From positions 33,883 to 97,882 of the forward strand of contig NZ_JBNAGA010000004.1 in NCBI RefSeq assembly GCF_049800955.1: DNA of 64,000 nucleotides, written 5' to 3'. Position 1 is the first letter of the stretch; each line of letters opens with the position of its first letter. This DNA comes from JAKVBH01 sp049800955. Lineage in GTDB: Bacteria > Pseudomonadota > Alphaproteobacteria > Rhodobacterales > Rhodobacteraceae. The notes beneath the pieces are model-generated. The model saw nothing but the letters and a program-made list of their open reading frames with translations, had not been told where the DNA came from and made no database searches. Of this stretch, positions 29,258 through 39,089 are shown piece after piece. The position numbers and the translations under genes are program-made.

Positions 29258-32200
29258 TTACCGGTTTTTCGCTTCCGCTTGGATCCTTAGCTCTAGCTCA
29301 TGAGCTTCTGACACACCCAAGCTGACAAGGCGCCCTAAGATGGCATCGATCCGGCTGCGTGAAGAGTGAGAACTGCTATACAAAGACGGATCATCGACCG
29401 CCGCCTTATTCAACCATTCCGTGACTTTGCGACCGATACCGAGCTCATGCCACATCGAGCGGTCGCCGTCCGTTACTTCGAGCCAAGTTTCGAGCGCGTT
29501 CAACAGGAAATCGAGATGTCGTGCAGTCGGAGCAACATTTAGGGTGTTCATCGTGCAAAGCGCGACGAAAGCGGTAGGACCGCCTGACATCATCGGGCGT
29601 AGCGTTTCAAGAATTGGATCAACTCGGTCAAACACAGCCGGAACAAGATAAGTCTTTGTTCCAGAAAACGGGCTGTGGAGGTTCATAAGCAGCATGCCGA
29701 TCAATGGACCGGTTTCTATATCGATCCCGAGTTCTCCCCGGCGACGATCCCAAGACCATCGATTTAGCTCAATCGCACGCGCAACCATCTTCTGCCGCAA
29801 AGCCGACGCCCGAACTGACGGCCTGTCCGGCTCATTGAAATAGTGAACATCAGCGGCATGTATGACCGTTTCAGCAACATCGCAGAATGACCGATCAGGT
29901 AGCTCAACTATCGGCAGAAGAAGCGATAAGAACTGATCCTCCTCCCAGTCCATCAAAGCGGTTGCTAACAAGGCATAGAACTGATTGTTCCAATCGCTTG
30001 GTGTCTGACTGAGCTCAGCATCAGCGGAATAGCCGTGACCATTCATTCGTGCTGACCATGGCGCGTATGTTTCAATGATCTCAAGGTACCAGCCGGGCCG
30101 AGCGCTTCCTTCAACATTGAGCAGACTCAACCATCGTGAAAGCTCTTGATCATTAGCGTGAACGACCGCCTCCCTCGAACTACGCCTCTGGGATGGGCCA
30201 TCACTTTCGAGGTTAATTTGTTCACCGGTCAGTGAGCCAATTGCACGCGGCCGACGGGAAAATGCCGGTGTCTCTTCCGGAAGCTCTGGCCAAGACGGCT
30301 CGGGCCCGCCATTGAGCCAAGCGATCTCGGCTTCAACCGCATCAGCGTCCTTCCCTGCTTTCTCCTCCTCGTAAGCCTCTTGAGTAGAGGCGTCCTCGTC
30401 ATAAGGATTCCAACGCCAACGGCAGCAGGTGAAAGCGATACGGATTGCAGCTTTGATCAGTCTCGGCTCAGCATCTCTTATGCTCGCGTGTGCTGCCGCC
30501 ATAGAAACGACGGCGGCCTGGTCTTGTCGAGCGACGGTTCTCAGTAGCTGGTCGCGGTCCTCGATCCGCCGTCTTCGATACCAAAGATGGATTAGAGTGC
30601 ATATTCCCTGCGCCGGGCGATTGTAGTCCAGCCGTTCTTTCGAGCCGTAGCGGTCGACCTCTTCCGCCAAGGCGGTGGCAATCACGGTCCGAACCCAGTC
30701 CTCATGCTCGTCAAGGAGAGTATCCAAACCGTCCCGCGCAACAAGCATGGCCGTCGAAATCAACCGCGTCGATCGTGACTTGAGATGATCTGTATCGCTA
30801 AAGTCAGGCAGTTCGCCGGCAGCGTATTCGACGGCCTCGCGCGCCAAATCCGGCGAACCTTTCGCTGGATCGCTGATAGCCAGCTGAATTCTCACCTCAA
30901 TCGTGCTGGAGCGCTCATGCACCTGTCGGCGGGCCTCGAGGCGTTCGAGATGCTCGGCCTCATCCGGTGGCGACTTGTAGGCGAGGCCTTCTTCGACCTC
31001 CACCCAGTTCGCCCGGTTGAGCATATTGAGTGCATAGGATCCCATGAACGCGGGATCGCCGAAATTCGCGTCGTCACTATACGACCCGGCTTTTTTGACT
31101 TCCTCAGCCAACAAGGAGCGCACCTTCTGCCCGGAGTCATCCTCGCCGATGTAATAGGGGATAAGTCGCTCGAGCGAGATGGAGCGCGATTGGCGCTTTG
31201 CAAGATCGGCAAGCATGACGCGGCCTTTGGGCTCCTTCTGCAGCATCATCGTCCCTCCAAGACTCTCCAACGTCAAACGGGTGCGATCGTTGGCAAGCAG
31301 GTCCGGGTTAGCCACAAACGGGACAAGCGCGTCGCGCGTCATCGGCCAATGCGATAGCAGCACGTCGAGACCGATCAGCAGATAGGCGGCGCAGCTACCT
31401 TCCGGTCCAACGATGTCCCGAAGAACCGCGTCAACATCCTCACCTCTGTCGAGGCGCTCTTGTGACCAAGCTTCGAGTGCCATTAGTCCAGAAGACGCAG
31501 AGTATTCCTGCGCTTGGCTCGAGCGTGACCAGTAATAGGTCTGCACCCACGGAAAGAATCGCGGCTTCCCGTCGAAGACGATCGTAAAGCCGTCCGTTCC
31601 TGCCTTCACGCCGTCCGCGCGGTGCGCGACCGCCGCCTCAACGAGTGTTCGGATTAGGCCGAGTCCGATCTCGGGGTCCGCATCGAGCAAGTCGAGAAAA
31701 GGAGGCTGCGCTGGCGACACCGGCATGTAGTCGGTATCCGCAAAGCCGAACGCGCCGTTCAGGGAATCCCGTCGTGATCGGTCTCGACGCGGCTGTTCAA
31801 TAAGACTGGACGTGATAAGCGCCGCTAGCTCGTTCGGCGCGACGCTGGCCAAGGCCTTGCTGAACAGCCGAATTGCCTTGACCTTGTAGTGATCGTTCTC
31901 TTTCGCGATCGCGGTCAAATAGGCCTTCGTGTCTTCCGGCGCGTATGACGCCATAAGAAGCGCCATGGTTCGAAGATCCTCGATCATCGTCGCGCGGCTT
32001 GAACGTTCTGTCCATGGCGTATCCTGAGCACCCGGAATCGTGACGCTGGATGCACGCAGGTCAAGCTGCATAAGCCACCCAAACAGCATCTTTGCGGTAA
32101 GTTGCCCGAGTTCAGGAATGCTCATCAATGTTAGAAACTGGACTTCGACGAGCTTCAGAACAGCAGCTATCGCTTGCACTGGAATTTCGCTGGCTTTCAC

Positions 32201-34393
32201 AGCGCACCACGTGAGAACCGTGGGCGCCGATAGCGTCGTGGCGATGCGCAGTGAGCCTGGTGCCTCGACAGGAAGCTCAAGGCCCTTCGCGGCGATCTGC
32301 TTGATTGCGGATGCGGCCGAGATCGTTTCCGTCGCGACGATGGCGGTACAGATCTCGACGAGCAGTTTGCCCCCGTCGGAAAGCAATGCGGCGCGGCAGC
32401 GGTTCAGAAGCTGCGACGACAACTCGGATCGTACTATCGCCATGAGAGCTTGGCGACGCCATGCATCATGGGCGCCTGGTCGCGAGAGGGCCCCAAGGAG
32501 GGCTATCCAGTTCGAGCCATCCGGTCCCTGTTCGAGCGCGAAGCGTCCGGCAAACTCGATGCCACGCGACACCCGAGGCGATGGCGGCACCGAAAGATCG
32601 ATTCTGTCGAGCAACATGATGTCTTCGTTGAGGCGCGCGCCGATCGCCCAGTCGCGCAGCACATCATGGTAAAAGCTGAGACGGTCGCGCCTCGGTTCGG
32701 ACAGCGTCAGGCTACGCAGTAGGTGTGCTCGTGCCGGCGTGTCCGTCGGCGCTTTGATCAAGTCCTGCCCTGCCAGAGCCGCTTCTGCGAGCTCGGCCAA
32801 AAGCCGTTGTGCCGGGCGAACATCATCTGGCTTTGCGCCATCAGCACTCTTCCACCAACGATCGGCAAGCGCTGCTTCAGTTCGAATTTCGGCCGATCTC
32901 GGGACCTTGAGCAATTGAGCCAATCGATAGAGATTGCGCGCAATGCTCGCGGCCGGATGGTCCGGTGACAGCAGTGCGTGCAGTTCTGGGGCGGCAGTGC
33001 TCAGAGCTGCAACCTCATCGTCGTTCAGTTCGTCCACGACCACTTGGCAGGGCTTACCCAGCTTCGCGAGCGCGTCCTCTGCCACCCAAGCAGTGTCTTC
33101 GGCGCCGACATCGGGCCGCTTTGACATGACCACGGAAAAGCCTGGGACATCTGTAATCTCGCGCAGCAGGTCATTCACTGTACGGCGGCGCTCGACGGAC
33201 GTGAACATCTCGAGGCCGTCGATGAATAGGACCCCGCCGCCACTTGCCGCAAGGTCCCACAAGAAATCCTTTGCGGTCCCGGAAACTTCGAGACGTTGCG
33301 CGAGCGCCGACCATCCGCCATCTGGCGTGCCTACGGGATCAAGGACAATGACATGGCCCTCGCGGCCTATCCGCTCAGCAAGATGTCTCAAGACCCAAGA
33401 TTTGCCTACGCCCGGTTTGCCGGTGATCTCAACAAAACGATGCTCGTCGCGCGCTTTCTCGAGATCGGCAAGCGCGCTCAGGCGGGGGAGATTAACGCCT
33501 CCGACCGTAGTCCCGATCTCCATCAGTGCGTGGCGCGACATTTCCGCCAGTTTGGCGCGGGCCAGCGCGAAATTCTGGTCGCCAGCGAGGTGGAAGCCCC
33601 GCACCGTTAGTCGCTCGATGAGAGACTGGCGCGAGATCGAGCCGCCAGCTTTGCCGGTCTCAAGAACGATCTCGATGAGATTGCTCCAAAGCGCTTCAGC
33701 GCGTATCACATCCTCAGGCGCGAGAACTTGGCGAGCAAAGGTCAAAGCATGGGCCCTTGCCTCAGGTGCAGAAGACTCGAAATCGAACTCGAGTATCATG
33801 AACCGCCGAAGAATGTCCCAGATGGCTTCGTCGTCGTCCGCTACGCCTTGAGCCACAAGATGCTTCCGGAACGCCTCGGTGAAAGTGCGCATCCCCTCGC
33901 TGGCGACGCCCGGGAGAGCTAACCGCGCGAAGAATTGCACGCCGCTTTCCGCTCTGCGCGCCCATTCGAGCACGTCCTGATAAGGGCCGGAGATAGAATA
34001 GCTGGTCCGCTGGGTCGCAACCGCCAGTAAATGGCGGTCCGTCGGCTTTTGAGCGGGATTGCTGCGCACAACCTGTTCGCAGACGCCTATAAAGATAGGG
34101 TCTTTGGGCGAAAAGCGGATGGTTCTTTTGGACTGGATCTCGAGGATCGCTGTGCCCTTGTCCGACACGCCATGGATAATCAGGTCGTCAAGCGCATAGC
34201 CTTCATTTTCCCCTTGCAGTTGTACCTGCTCAATCCGGGCATTGGGAAGACCGCGCGCTTCGCTGCCCGCAAGCATCTGCAGGAGATAATAGGCGCCAAG
34301 CTCGCCCTCAATATAGGTTCCTGCGCCTCCGCGACCGACTGGACTGGAGCCTTTCTGTTCCTGGTTCAAGCATCCCTCCGGAATCTGGCTCAT
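29258..34393 (-). CDS. Giant nuclease-NTPase, Avs/STAND-like candidate defence protein
   Basis: The 1711 residues begin with a PD-(D/E)xK nuclease-like domain (about 20-190): GRGGAGTYIEGELGAYYLL, Asp69/70 in YALDDLII, then Glu85 and Gln87-x-Lys89 in ILEIQSKR, as in Cap4/DUF4297-type dsDNA nucleases. A P-loop NTPase follows: Walker A GKPGVGKS (325-332), Walker B VLFIDGLE (388-395). Residues about 600-1711 look largely alpha-helical, a likely sensor/repeat region. This effector-NTPase-sensor plan and size match antiviral STAND proteins. The C-terminal target specificity is unknown. No transmembrane segment. Confidence 0.75.
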   Translation of the reverse strand: MSQIPEGCLNQEQKGSSPVGRGGAGTYIEGELGAYYLLQMLAGSEARGLPNARIEQVQLQGENEGYALDDLIIHGVSDKGTAILEIQSKRTIRFSPKDPIFIGVCEQVVRSNPAQKPTDRHLLAVATQRTSYSISGPYQDVLEWARRAESGVQFFARLALPGVASEGMRTFTEAFRKHLVAQGVADDDEAIWDILRRFMILEFDFESSAPEARAHALTFARQVLAPEDVIRAEALWSNLIEIVLETGKAGGSISRQSLIERLTVRGFHLAGDQNFALARAKLAEMSRHALMEIGTTVGGVNLPRLSALADLEKARDEHRFVEITGKPGVGKSWVLRHLAERIGREGHVIVLDPVGTPDGGWSALAQRLEVSGTAKDFLWDLAASGGGVLFIDGLEMFTSVERRRTVNDLLREITDVPGFSVVMSKRPDVGAEDTAWVAEDALAKLGKPCQVVVDELNDDEVAALSTAAPELHALLSPDHPAASIARNLYRLAQLLKVPRSAEIRTEAALADRWWKSADGAKPDDVRPAQRLLAELAEAALAGQDLIKAPTDTPARAHLLRSLTLSEPRRDRLSFYHDVLRDWAIGARLNEDIMLLDRIDLSVPPSPRVSRGIEFAGRFALEQGPDGSNWIALLGALSRPGAHDAWRRQALMAIVRSELSSQLLNRCRAALLSDGGKLLVEICTAIVATETISAASAIKQIAAKGLELPVEAPGSLRIATTLSAPTVLTWCAVKASEIPVQAIAAVLKLVEVQFLTLMSIPELGQLTAKMLFGWLMQLDLRASSVTIPGAQDTPWTERSSRATMIEDLRTMALLMASYAPEDTKAYLTAIAKENDHYKVKAIRLFSKALASVAPNELAALITSSLIEQPRRDRSRRDSLNGAFGFADTDYMPVSPAQPPFLDLLDADPEIGLGLIRTLVEAAVAHRADGVKAGTDGFTIVFDGKPRFFPWVQTYYWSRSSQAQEYSASSGLMALEAWSQERLDRGEDVDAVLRDIVGPEGSCAAYLLIGLDVLLSHWPMTRDALVPFVANPDLLANDRTRLTLESLGGTMMLQKEPKGRVMLADLAKRQSRSISLERLIPYYIGEDDSGQKVRSLLAEEVKKAGSYSDDANFGDPAFMGSYALNMLNRANWVEVEEGLAYKSPPDEAEHLERLEARRQVHERSSTIEVRIQLAISDPAKGSPDLAREAVEYAAGELPDFSDTDHLKSRSTRLISTAMLVARDGLDTLLDEHEDWVRTVIATALAEEVDRYGSKERLDYNRPAQGICTLIHLWYRRRRIEDRDQLLRTVARQDQAAVVSMAAAHASIRDAEPRLIKAAIRIAFTCCRWRWNPYDEDASTQEAYEEEKAGKDADAVEAEIAWLNGGPEPSWPELPEETPAFSRRPRAIGSLTGEQINLESDGPSQRRSSREAVVHANDQELSRWLSLLNVEGSARPGWYLEIIETYAPWSARMNGHGYSADAELSQTPSDWNNQFYALLATALMDWEEDQFLSLLLPIVELPDRSFCDVAETVIHAADVHYFNEPDRPSVRASALRQKMVARAIELNRWSWDRRRGELGIDIETGPLIGMLLMNLHSPFSGTKTYLVPAVFDRVDPILETLRPMMSGGPTAFVALCTMNTLNVAPTARHLDFLLNALETWLEVTDGDRSMWHELGIGRKVTEWLNKAAVDDPSLYSSSHSSRSRIDAILGRLVSLGVSEAHELELRIQAEAKNR

Positions 34394-34486
34394 TGCGTCG
34401 GTCGTCTATGGATCTTTGCTGAAATGTGCCAAATCGATAGCGGAAACACAGGCCTAATTCGATTACTTTCTATGGGTCAATGTGGT

Positions 34487-34502
34487 GACCCTTGGAAGGG
34501 TC
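34487..34502. promoter_or_regulatory. Perfect palindrome upstream of the giant NTPase
   Basis: GACCCTTGGAAGGGTC: 7-bp arms with a 2-bp centre, about 95 bp before the NTPase start. There is no T-tract, so an operator is more likely than a terminator. On the minus strand a TTGACC (-35-like) follows closely. The remaining 34394-34688 holds no gene. Confidence 0.35.
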
Positions 34503-34688
34503 CGAATTCATGAGCTTCGCGGCATATTGCTGTCCGAGACGCAGACATTCAATGCTTTGAGGCTCCCAACCTCAAGCGTCATATTGCTCGATCAAGTACA
34601 GACTTAAATTCCTTATTGAATGTCCGCTTCGTGGCAAATGACTCCTCATGCTTTGCCCATGCAGCGAATGACGGCTTCCCGCCCCCGC

Positions 34689-36605
34689 CTACTGACCATC
34701 CCCGAGCAGTTCGTCGATGAAGTCACCTTGCTCGCGGAAGACTTGCTCCCACTTTTCTGGGACCGGGTCCTCCCGATCCAAGATTTCCGGACGCAGCTCA
34801 CCTGCAGTGGTTTCATTGATTTGCGTCTGCATGGATCGCGATTGCCGTCGGCGTGCACGCTCGCTTGTTGCAGTAGATTCGACAGAGGCAGGTTGCAATG
34901 TCGAAGGAGCGGGTTTCGGTTCTTCGAACCAGGGCCCCACTCCGTCGACACGTGGGGGATAGGGGAAGTCGCGGCCCGCCTGGCGATCCGCCAGTTTGAT
35001 GAAAAAGGAATCCTCGAAATACTTGATGCGCTGTGCGCGGATCGGGTGCTGCGGTGAGGCCAGGATGATCACCTCATCAGGATCCATGGTGCGCGCCTCG
35101 GTCTCGGAGAGGAGTGGACGTTCCTCCAGACGTGAAGTCGTTGAGGTCGCACCCAGGATGCCCTTATTTCGACCATACATGCGGGTCACCGCTTCCCGGG
35201 TAGTGCTGCCGACGGCCGCCGAGACCTCGCGAACGGTACGCTGGTCGCGAGGCGTTATGTAGAGCTTGAGCCCTGCCCCGTTCTCAAGGCTTTCGCGCCC
35301 CTCGGGTCCGTAGATGCGATCGAGCGAGGCCAACGACTGCGCAATCATCGCGACGCGCCCGCCATAGGCGGCGAGCGAATGGATCGCCCGCTCGAGATAA
35401 GGCATCGCGCCCATTTGCTGGAACTCGTCGATCATCATCATGACCGGCCACGGCTCGTCGGGACCCGGCTCGTTCTGCCGCAAACTAGCAATGAGATCCG
35501 CGAACATGAGCCGCAGGAGCGGTGCCAGCGTCGCGATGTGATCTTCCGACACCACGATGTAGAGCGCGTGCGGTTTTTTCCTGAAGTTCGCGAACTCGAA
35601 GTCGCTTGCATCGGTTGCCGTACGGACCGCCGGGTTGTCCCACTGCTTCAGACCGGCCGTCATCAAAGCCTGGATGTTGGACGTCAGCAGCCGCGACGAC
35701 GCGCTGGCCGCATTGATCCAAAGCTCGCGCACCGTCGCTTCCTTCGCCTCGTCCGCATAGGCACTGTACTGTGCATTCTTGTAATCCCCACCGGTGACGA
35801 TCTTGTTGACCTCGCCCAGGGTCGGCCTGCCGCGTTGGATCGCCAGAAGGCAGGCGGCGACGAATATCGATTTGCCTGCCTCGGAGAAGGTGTCGAGTGT
35901 CTTGTTGTCTTTGTCGAGGAAGAGGTCCGCCAGGATCGAGACTTCTGTGAACTGCTGGGCGAAACTGGGGGCGGCCGCGATCCGCGCAAGCGGGTTGTAG
36001 CGATGCGAACTGTTCGCCCAATCGAACGGGCTGAAGCGAAAGACCTCATCGCCGTTGAGCGCCCTCAGCCTTGCCGTCTTCTCGAAATTCTCGCCTTTCA
36101 CATCCAGAACCACGACCGAACCTGCGAAAGACAAAAGGTTCGGGATCACGAAGCCCACGCCCTTGCCGGCCCGGGTCGGGGCCACCATCATCACATGCGG
36201 GATATCGCTCGCAGAGATGTAGGGCGCCTTTGACGCGGGCTTTCCCAGCTTGCCACAGACAAACCCGGATCCCGGTGTCTGGAGCATGCCGTTCGCCTTG
36301 AGTTCACGTCTGGTCTGCCAATGTGCGGACCCGTAATCATCCCGGTCCTGGGCCCAGGTCCAGCTGAAGGCCAGAACCGCCAGTCCAATGGCCCCGAAGC
36401 CAACGGCGCCGAACGCAACCTTGAACGCCTCGGGATGCGCGGCGCGCAGACCCGCGCTCGCCGTCCAGACGGCAAACATGTCAAACTCGGCAAACCCCGT
36501 TCTCAACGCCAGTGCGAGATAGAAGCTCGCCGCGATAGTGCCGAGGGCGGTTCCGCAGAGGGTACCCACTGGCACGGCAGCCCAGAGAGGAAGCCGGGTG
36601 CTCAT
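34689..36605 (-). CDS. virD4: VirD4/TraG type IV coupling protein
   Basis: The 638 residues have two N-terminal TM segments (about 8-35 and 62-82) and a T4CP ATPase core: Walker A APTRAGKGVG (142-151), Walker B VMMMIDEFQQMG (about 395-406) and AQSLASLDRIYG. It recruits the relaxase-DNA complex to the VirB channel. The start overlaps the relaxase stop (TGATG). The C-terminal tail (550-638) is charged and disordered, often the substrate-contact part. It is separated from the virB block by 10 kb of cargo on the opposite strand. Confidence 0.96.
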   Translation of the reverse strand: MSTRLPLWAAVPVGTLCGTALGTIAASFYLALALRTGFAEFDMFAVWTASAGLRAAHPEAFKVAFGAVGFGAIGLAVLAFSWTWAQDRDDYGSAHWQTRRELKANGMLQTPGSGFVCGKLGKPASKAPYISASDIPHVMMVAPTRAGKGVGFVIPNLLSFAGSVVVLDVKGENFEKTARLRALNGDEVFRFSPFDWANSSHRYNPLARIAAAPSFAQQFTEVSILADLFLDKDNKTLDTFSEAGKSIFVAACLLAIQRGRPTLGEVNKIVTGGDYKNAQYSAYADEAKEATVRELWINAASASSRLLTSNIQALMTAGLKQWDNPAVRTATDASDFEFANFRKKPHALYIVVSEDHIATLAPLLRLMFADLIASLRQNEPGPDEPWPVMMMIDEFQQMGAMPYLERAIHSLAAYGGRVAMIAQSLASLDRIYGPEGRESLENGAGLKLYITPRDQRTVREVSAAVGSTTREAVTRMYGRNKGILGATSTTSRLEERPLLSETEARTMDPDEVIILASPQHPIRAQRIKYFEDSFFIKLADRQAGRDFPYPPRVDGVGPWFEEPKPAPSTLQPASVESTATSERARRRQSRSMQTQINETTAGELRPEILDREDPVPEKWEQVFREQGDFIDELLGDGQ

Positions 36606-38512
36606 CAGAAGCTGATCTCATCGTCGAGATCGCGCGATAGCCCCCTGCCCCTCTGCATCTCGAGATGGGTGTCGCGGGCCAATGCCTCGACCTTGTCCTG
36701 CTGCAAGGCGGCGGCACGGTCGGTAAAGACCTGATCACCGGTCTCCTCATAGGTCAGCTCGAGGAATTCCTGCGTGACCGTGATCTGATCGATCCGGTTG
36801 GGAAGCACCTCTGCCAGCACCTCGTAATTGCCGCGCCGCAGCTCCCCAAGTCCCTCCTCGCCCAGCTCCTTGAAGAGTTCGGCCTTCAGCGTGCGTTCGA
36901 CGGTCTCTTCCTGAGCTTCTGAAAGGGTGCCGTCACGCAGCATGTCTGCGAGGTCCTGCAGATACGGGTTTGGCCCACGGTCCTCGTCATCGATCACCTG
37001 CAAATCGTCCGATGCGCGTGACAGACCCGTCGCTATGCCGAGCTCCTTCGCGCGCTCCAGCAATCGGTCCATGAACCGATCGACTGTTTCCAACGCGCGA
37101 TCTTGTTGATCGTCGCTGGCCTGAGCGAGATCGATGCCATCCTTGGCCAGAACCGCCGCCATGTCGCGGTCCACCCAATCCTGAGCAAGCCCGTAGTTCG
37201 TCGTCCCACCGGCTTCGATCCGGGCAGCCATCTCTTGCGGATCGAGACCGGCCCTTGCGGCGTCCACCGTCAGGGCCTCGAGGACAGGGTCCTTGCCCGA
37301 TGAGAGCGCAGCACTCAAGCGCCCGTCTCCGGCTCCTGGCGGATAGGGTTCGGTCAAGTCGCGCCCGAACCGGGCGCGCAAATCAGGGTCCGGCACCATC
37401 TGCGAGAGATCACGAACGACACCCGCCGCCTTGGTTTCAAATCCCGGGCGCTCGGTGGCATCAAGTTCTTCTGCCTTGAGCCTTAGCGCTTCGATGGTTT
37501 TCTCGGCATAGTCGATGGCCTCACCGACCGTACGAATGGTCTCCATATCGATCTCTCCTGCGGTGAATCTGTAGGGCGTGTCCGAGCCGATTGAGGCCGC
37601 CATGCGGCGCATCGCGTAGGCCAGGTGTTTCTGATCCATGCGATCCAGCACATCGGCCAGGTTGCGGTAGTCCTTGGCAAACCCTGTCACCTGCGCCTTG
37701 GCAATGGCCCGCTCTTCGGGCGACAGTGTAATCTCGCGCGGCAGGCGCGCCTCGTCCTTTGCCCGGTAGATTTCTGCGATACCGGGGGCCTTCTCGAAGA
37801 TGCCACGCTCGAGACGGGTCGTGGCCTCTAGTATGACACCGTAGCGTTCGGCGATCTCCGCCTGCTTTTCCCGCATCAGCTGGGGCGACATAACGCCCTC
37901 CGCCCAGCAGGAGAACCAGGTGCCTTTTGTGAGGCCCCGGTTGTTCAGCAGGATATGGGCGTGCTTGTGCGCCCGGTCATCATGCACCGAGAGCACGTAA
38001 TCCCACTGATCGCCGTAATCCCCGCTTTCGAAGAAATGCTCGGCCCAGTCGAGTGTGATCTCTCGCACCTGATCCACCGTGACGTCGGTCGGGAACGACA
38101 GCAGCATATGCGAGGTAAACCCGAGCTTCGTCGTGCCCCGCCAGGATTGCGCCCAGGCCTCCACGATCTCCGCCTTCTGCGCCTCGGTCAGCACGGCCTC
38201 AGCCGTCAGCGGGTTGGTCATCGTCGCGTAGGTGTAGACCGCCTTGTCGTTCACATAAGACAGCTGGTTGCCAAGGCTCCGCTTCGTCTTGCACCCCCCT
38301 GCCCTGATCCGCTTGAACACCGCGGCGCGGCTCTCCGGCATAACTGACTTCATCAGATTGCGCGCCGAGGCCCGGCCCACGCGCTGGTAACTGCGACCTT
38401 GCCGCCGCCCTGCCAGCCGCGCGTCTATGCGCGCCTGACGCTGACCCTGGATGCGCTCCGTCTCCCAGAGCTTGCCCATTACGGCGTGATAGAGGGCGAG
38501 CAGCTCAGACAT
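36605..38512 (-). CDS. MOB_P/VirD2-type relaxase
   Basis: The 635 residues start at the ATG at 38512, overlapping the MobC-like gene by 8 bp. The nuclease domain (about 50-210) shows the likely catalytic Tyr in GNQLSYVNDKA and the three-His metal motif HDDRAHKHAHILLNNRG. It nicks oriT and stays bound to the 5' end during transfer. The C-terminal 400 residues are helical and acidic, without a recognised helicase. The nic motif at 39129-39136 is of the type cut by this class. Confidence 0.92.
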   Translation of the reverse strand: MSELLALYHAVMGKLWETERIQGQRQARIDARLAGRRQGRSYQRVGRASARNLMKSVMPESRAAVFKRIRAGGCKTKRSLGNQLSYVNDKAVYTYATMTNPLTAEAVLTEAQKAEIVEAWAQSWRGTTKLGFTSHMLLSFPTDVTVDQVREITLDWAEHFFESGDYGDQWDYVLSVHDDRAHKHAHILLNNRGLTKGTWFSCWAEGVMSPQLMREKQAEIAERYGVILEATTRLERGIFEKAPGIAEIYRAKDEARLPREITLSPEERAIAKAQVTGFAKDYRNLADVLDRMDQKHLAYAMRRMAASIGSDTPYRFTAGEIDMETIRTVGEAIDYAEKTIEALRLKAEELDATERPGFETKAAGVVRDLSQMVPDPDLRARFGRDLTEPYPPGAGDGRLSAALSSGKDPVLEALTVDAARAGLDPQEMAARIEAGGTTNYGLAQDWVDRDMAAVLAKDGIDLAQASDDQQDRALETVDRFMDRLLERAKELGIATGLSRASDDLQVIDDEDRGPNPYLQDLADMLRDGTLSEAQEETVERTLKAELFKELGEEGLGELRRGNYEVLAEVLPNRIDQITVTQEFLELTYEETGDQVFTDRAAALQQDKVEALARDTHLEMQRGRGLSRDLDDEISF

Positions 38513-39089
38513 GGTCCACCAACTCCTCATGCACGTCTGGCGCCTCGGGATCCGCCGCGTCCCACCCCACGCCCCGGCGCTGACAGGCCGACGCTTTCAG
38601 CGCGGCCAGATCGCGATAGGTGCGCTGCGCGAGATCATGCAGCGCGACAAGCGTTGCACGGTTCTCCGGGGACAGCGTCAGCTTTCCGCGTTGCACCGCC
38701 TTCGCCAGAACACGGCCGCTGTCTGCAACGTCTTGTGCCTGCTGCAACGTCTCCGAGAACGCCCGGAGATCGTCTCGCATCAGATCAAGCAGCCCACACC
38801 GCGCCCGCACAACCGCCTGCAAGGCCTGGCTGCGGCTTGTAAAGCCGCGGGCCTGCCAAGCCGCATCGAAGGCGGCCATCTCAGAGGTCGCCGCGCGGAA
38901 ACTCACCGCGACCGAAGGGTCCCGGACCTCCTGCCCGTCGCCCCGCTCCTCCTTCGCGAGCCGGGTCACGTGTCGCCGCGACACACCGTAGGCCTCCGCC
39001 AATACCCTCGGCGTTTCCCCGGCAAGATAGCGCCGCGCGAGTTCGATCCGCTCTTCGAGCTTTAGGCGTTTTGGGCGTCCCGGTTTCAC
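38505..39089 (-). CDS. MobC-like relaxosome accessory protein
   Basis: The 194 residues have an N-terminal HTH (LEERIELARRYLAGETPRVLAEAYGVSRRHVTRLAKEE), then a ribbon-helix-helix-like segment (VAVSFRAATSEMAAFDAAWQARGFTSRSQALQAVV) and a helical C-terminus (DLRAFSETLQQAQDVADSGRVLAKAVQRGKL). That combination suits an oriT-binding accessory protein. It lies between oriT and the relaxase on one transcript. Confidence 0.8.
   Translation of the reverse strand: MKPGRPKRLKLEERIELARRYLAGETPRVLAEAYGVSRRHVTRLAKEERGDGQEVRDPSVAVSFRAATSEMAAFDAAWQARGFTSRSQALQAVVRARCGLLDLMRDDLRAFSETLQQAQDVADSGRVLAKAVQRGKLTLSPENRATLVALHDLAQRTYRDLAALKASACQRRGVGWDAADPEAPDVHEELVDHV

Noticed and set aside
35379..36233. Plus-strand frame opposite virD4
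   Set aside because: Shadow of the coupling protein; His/Arg-rich with no recognisable domain.
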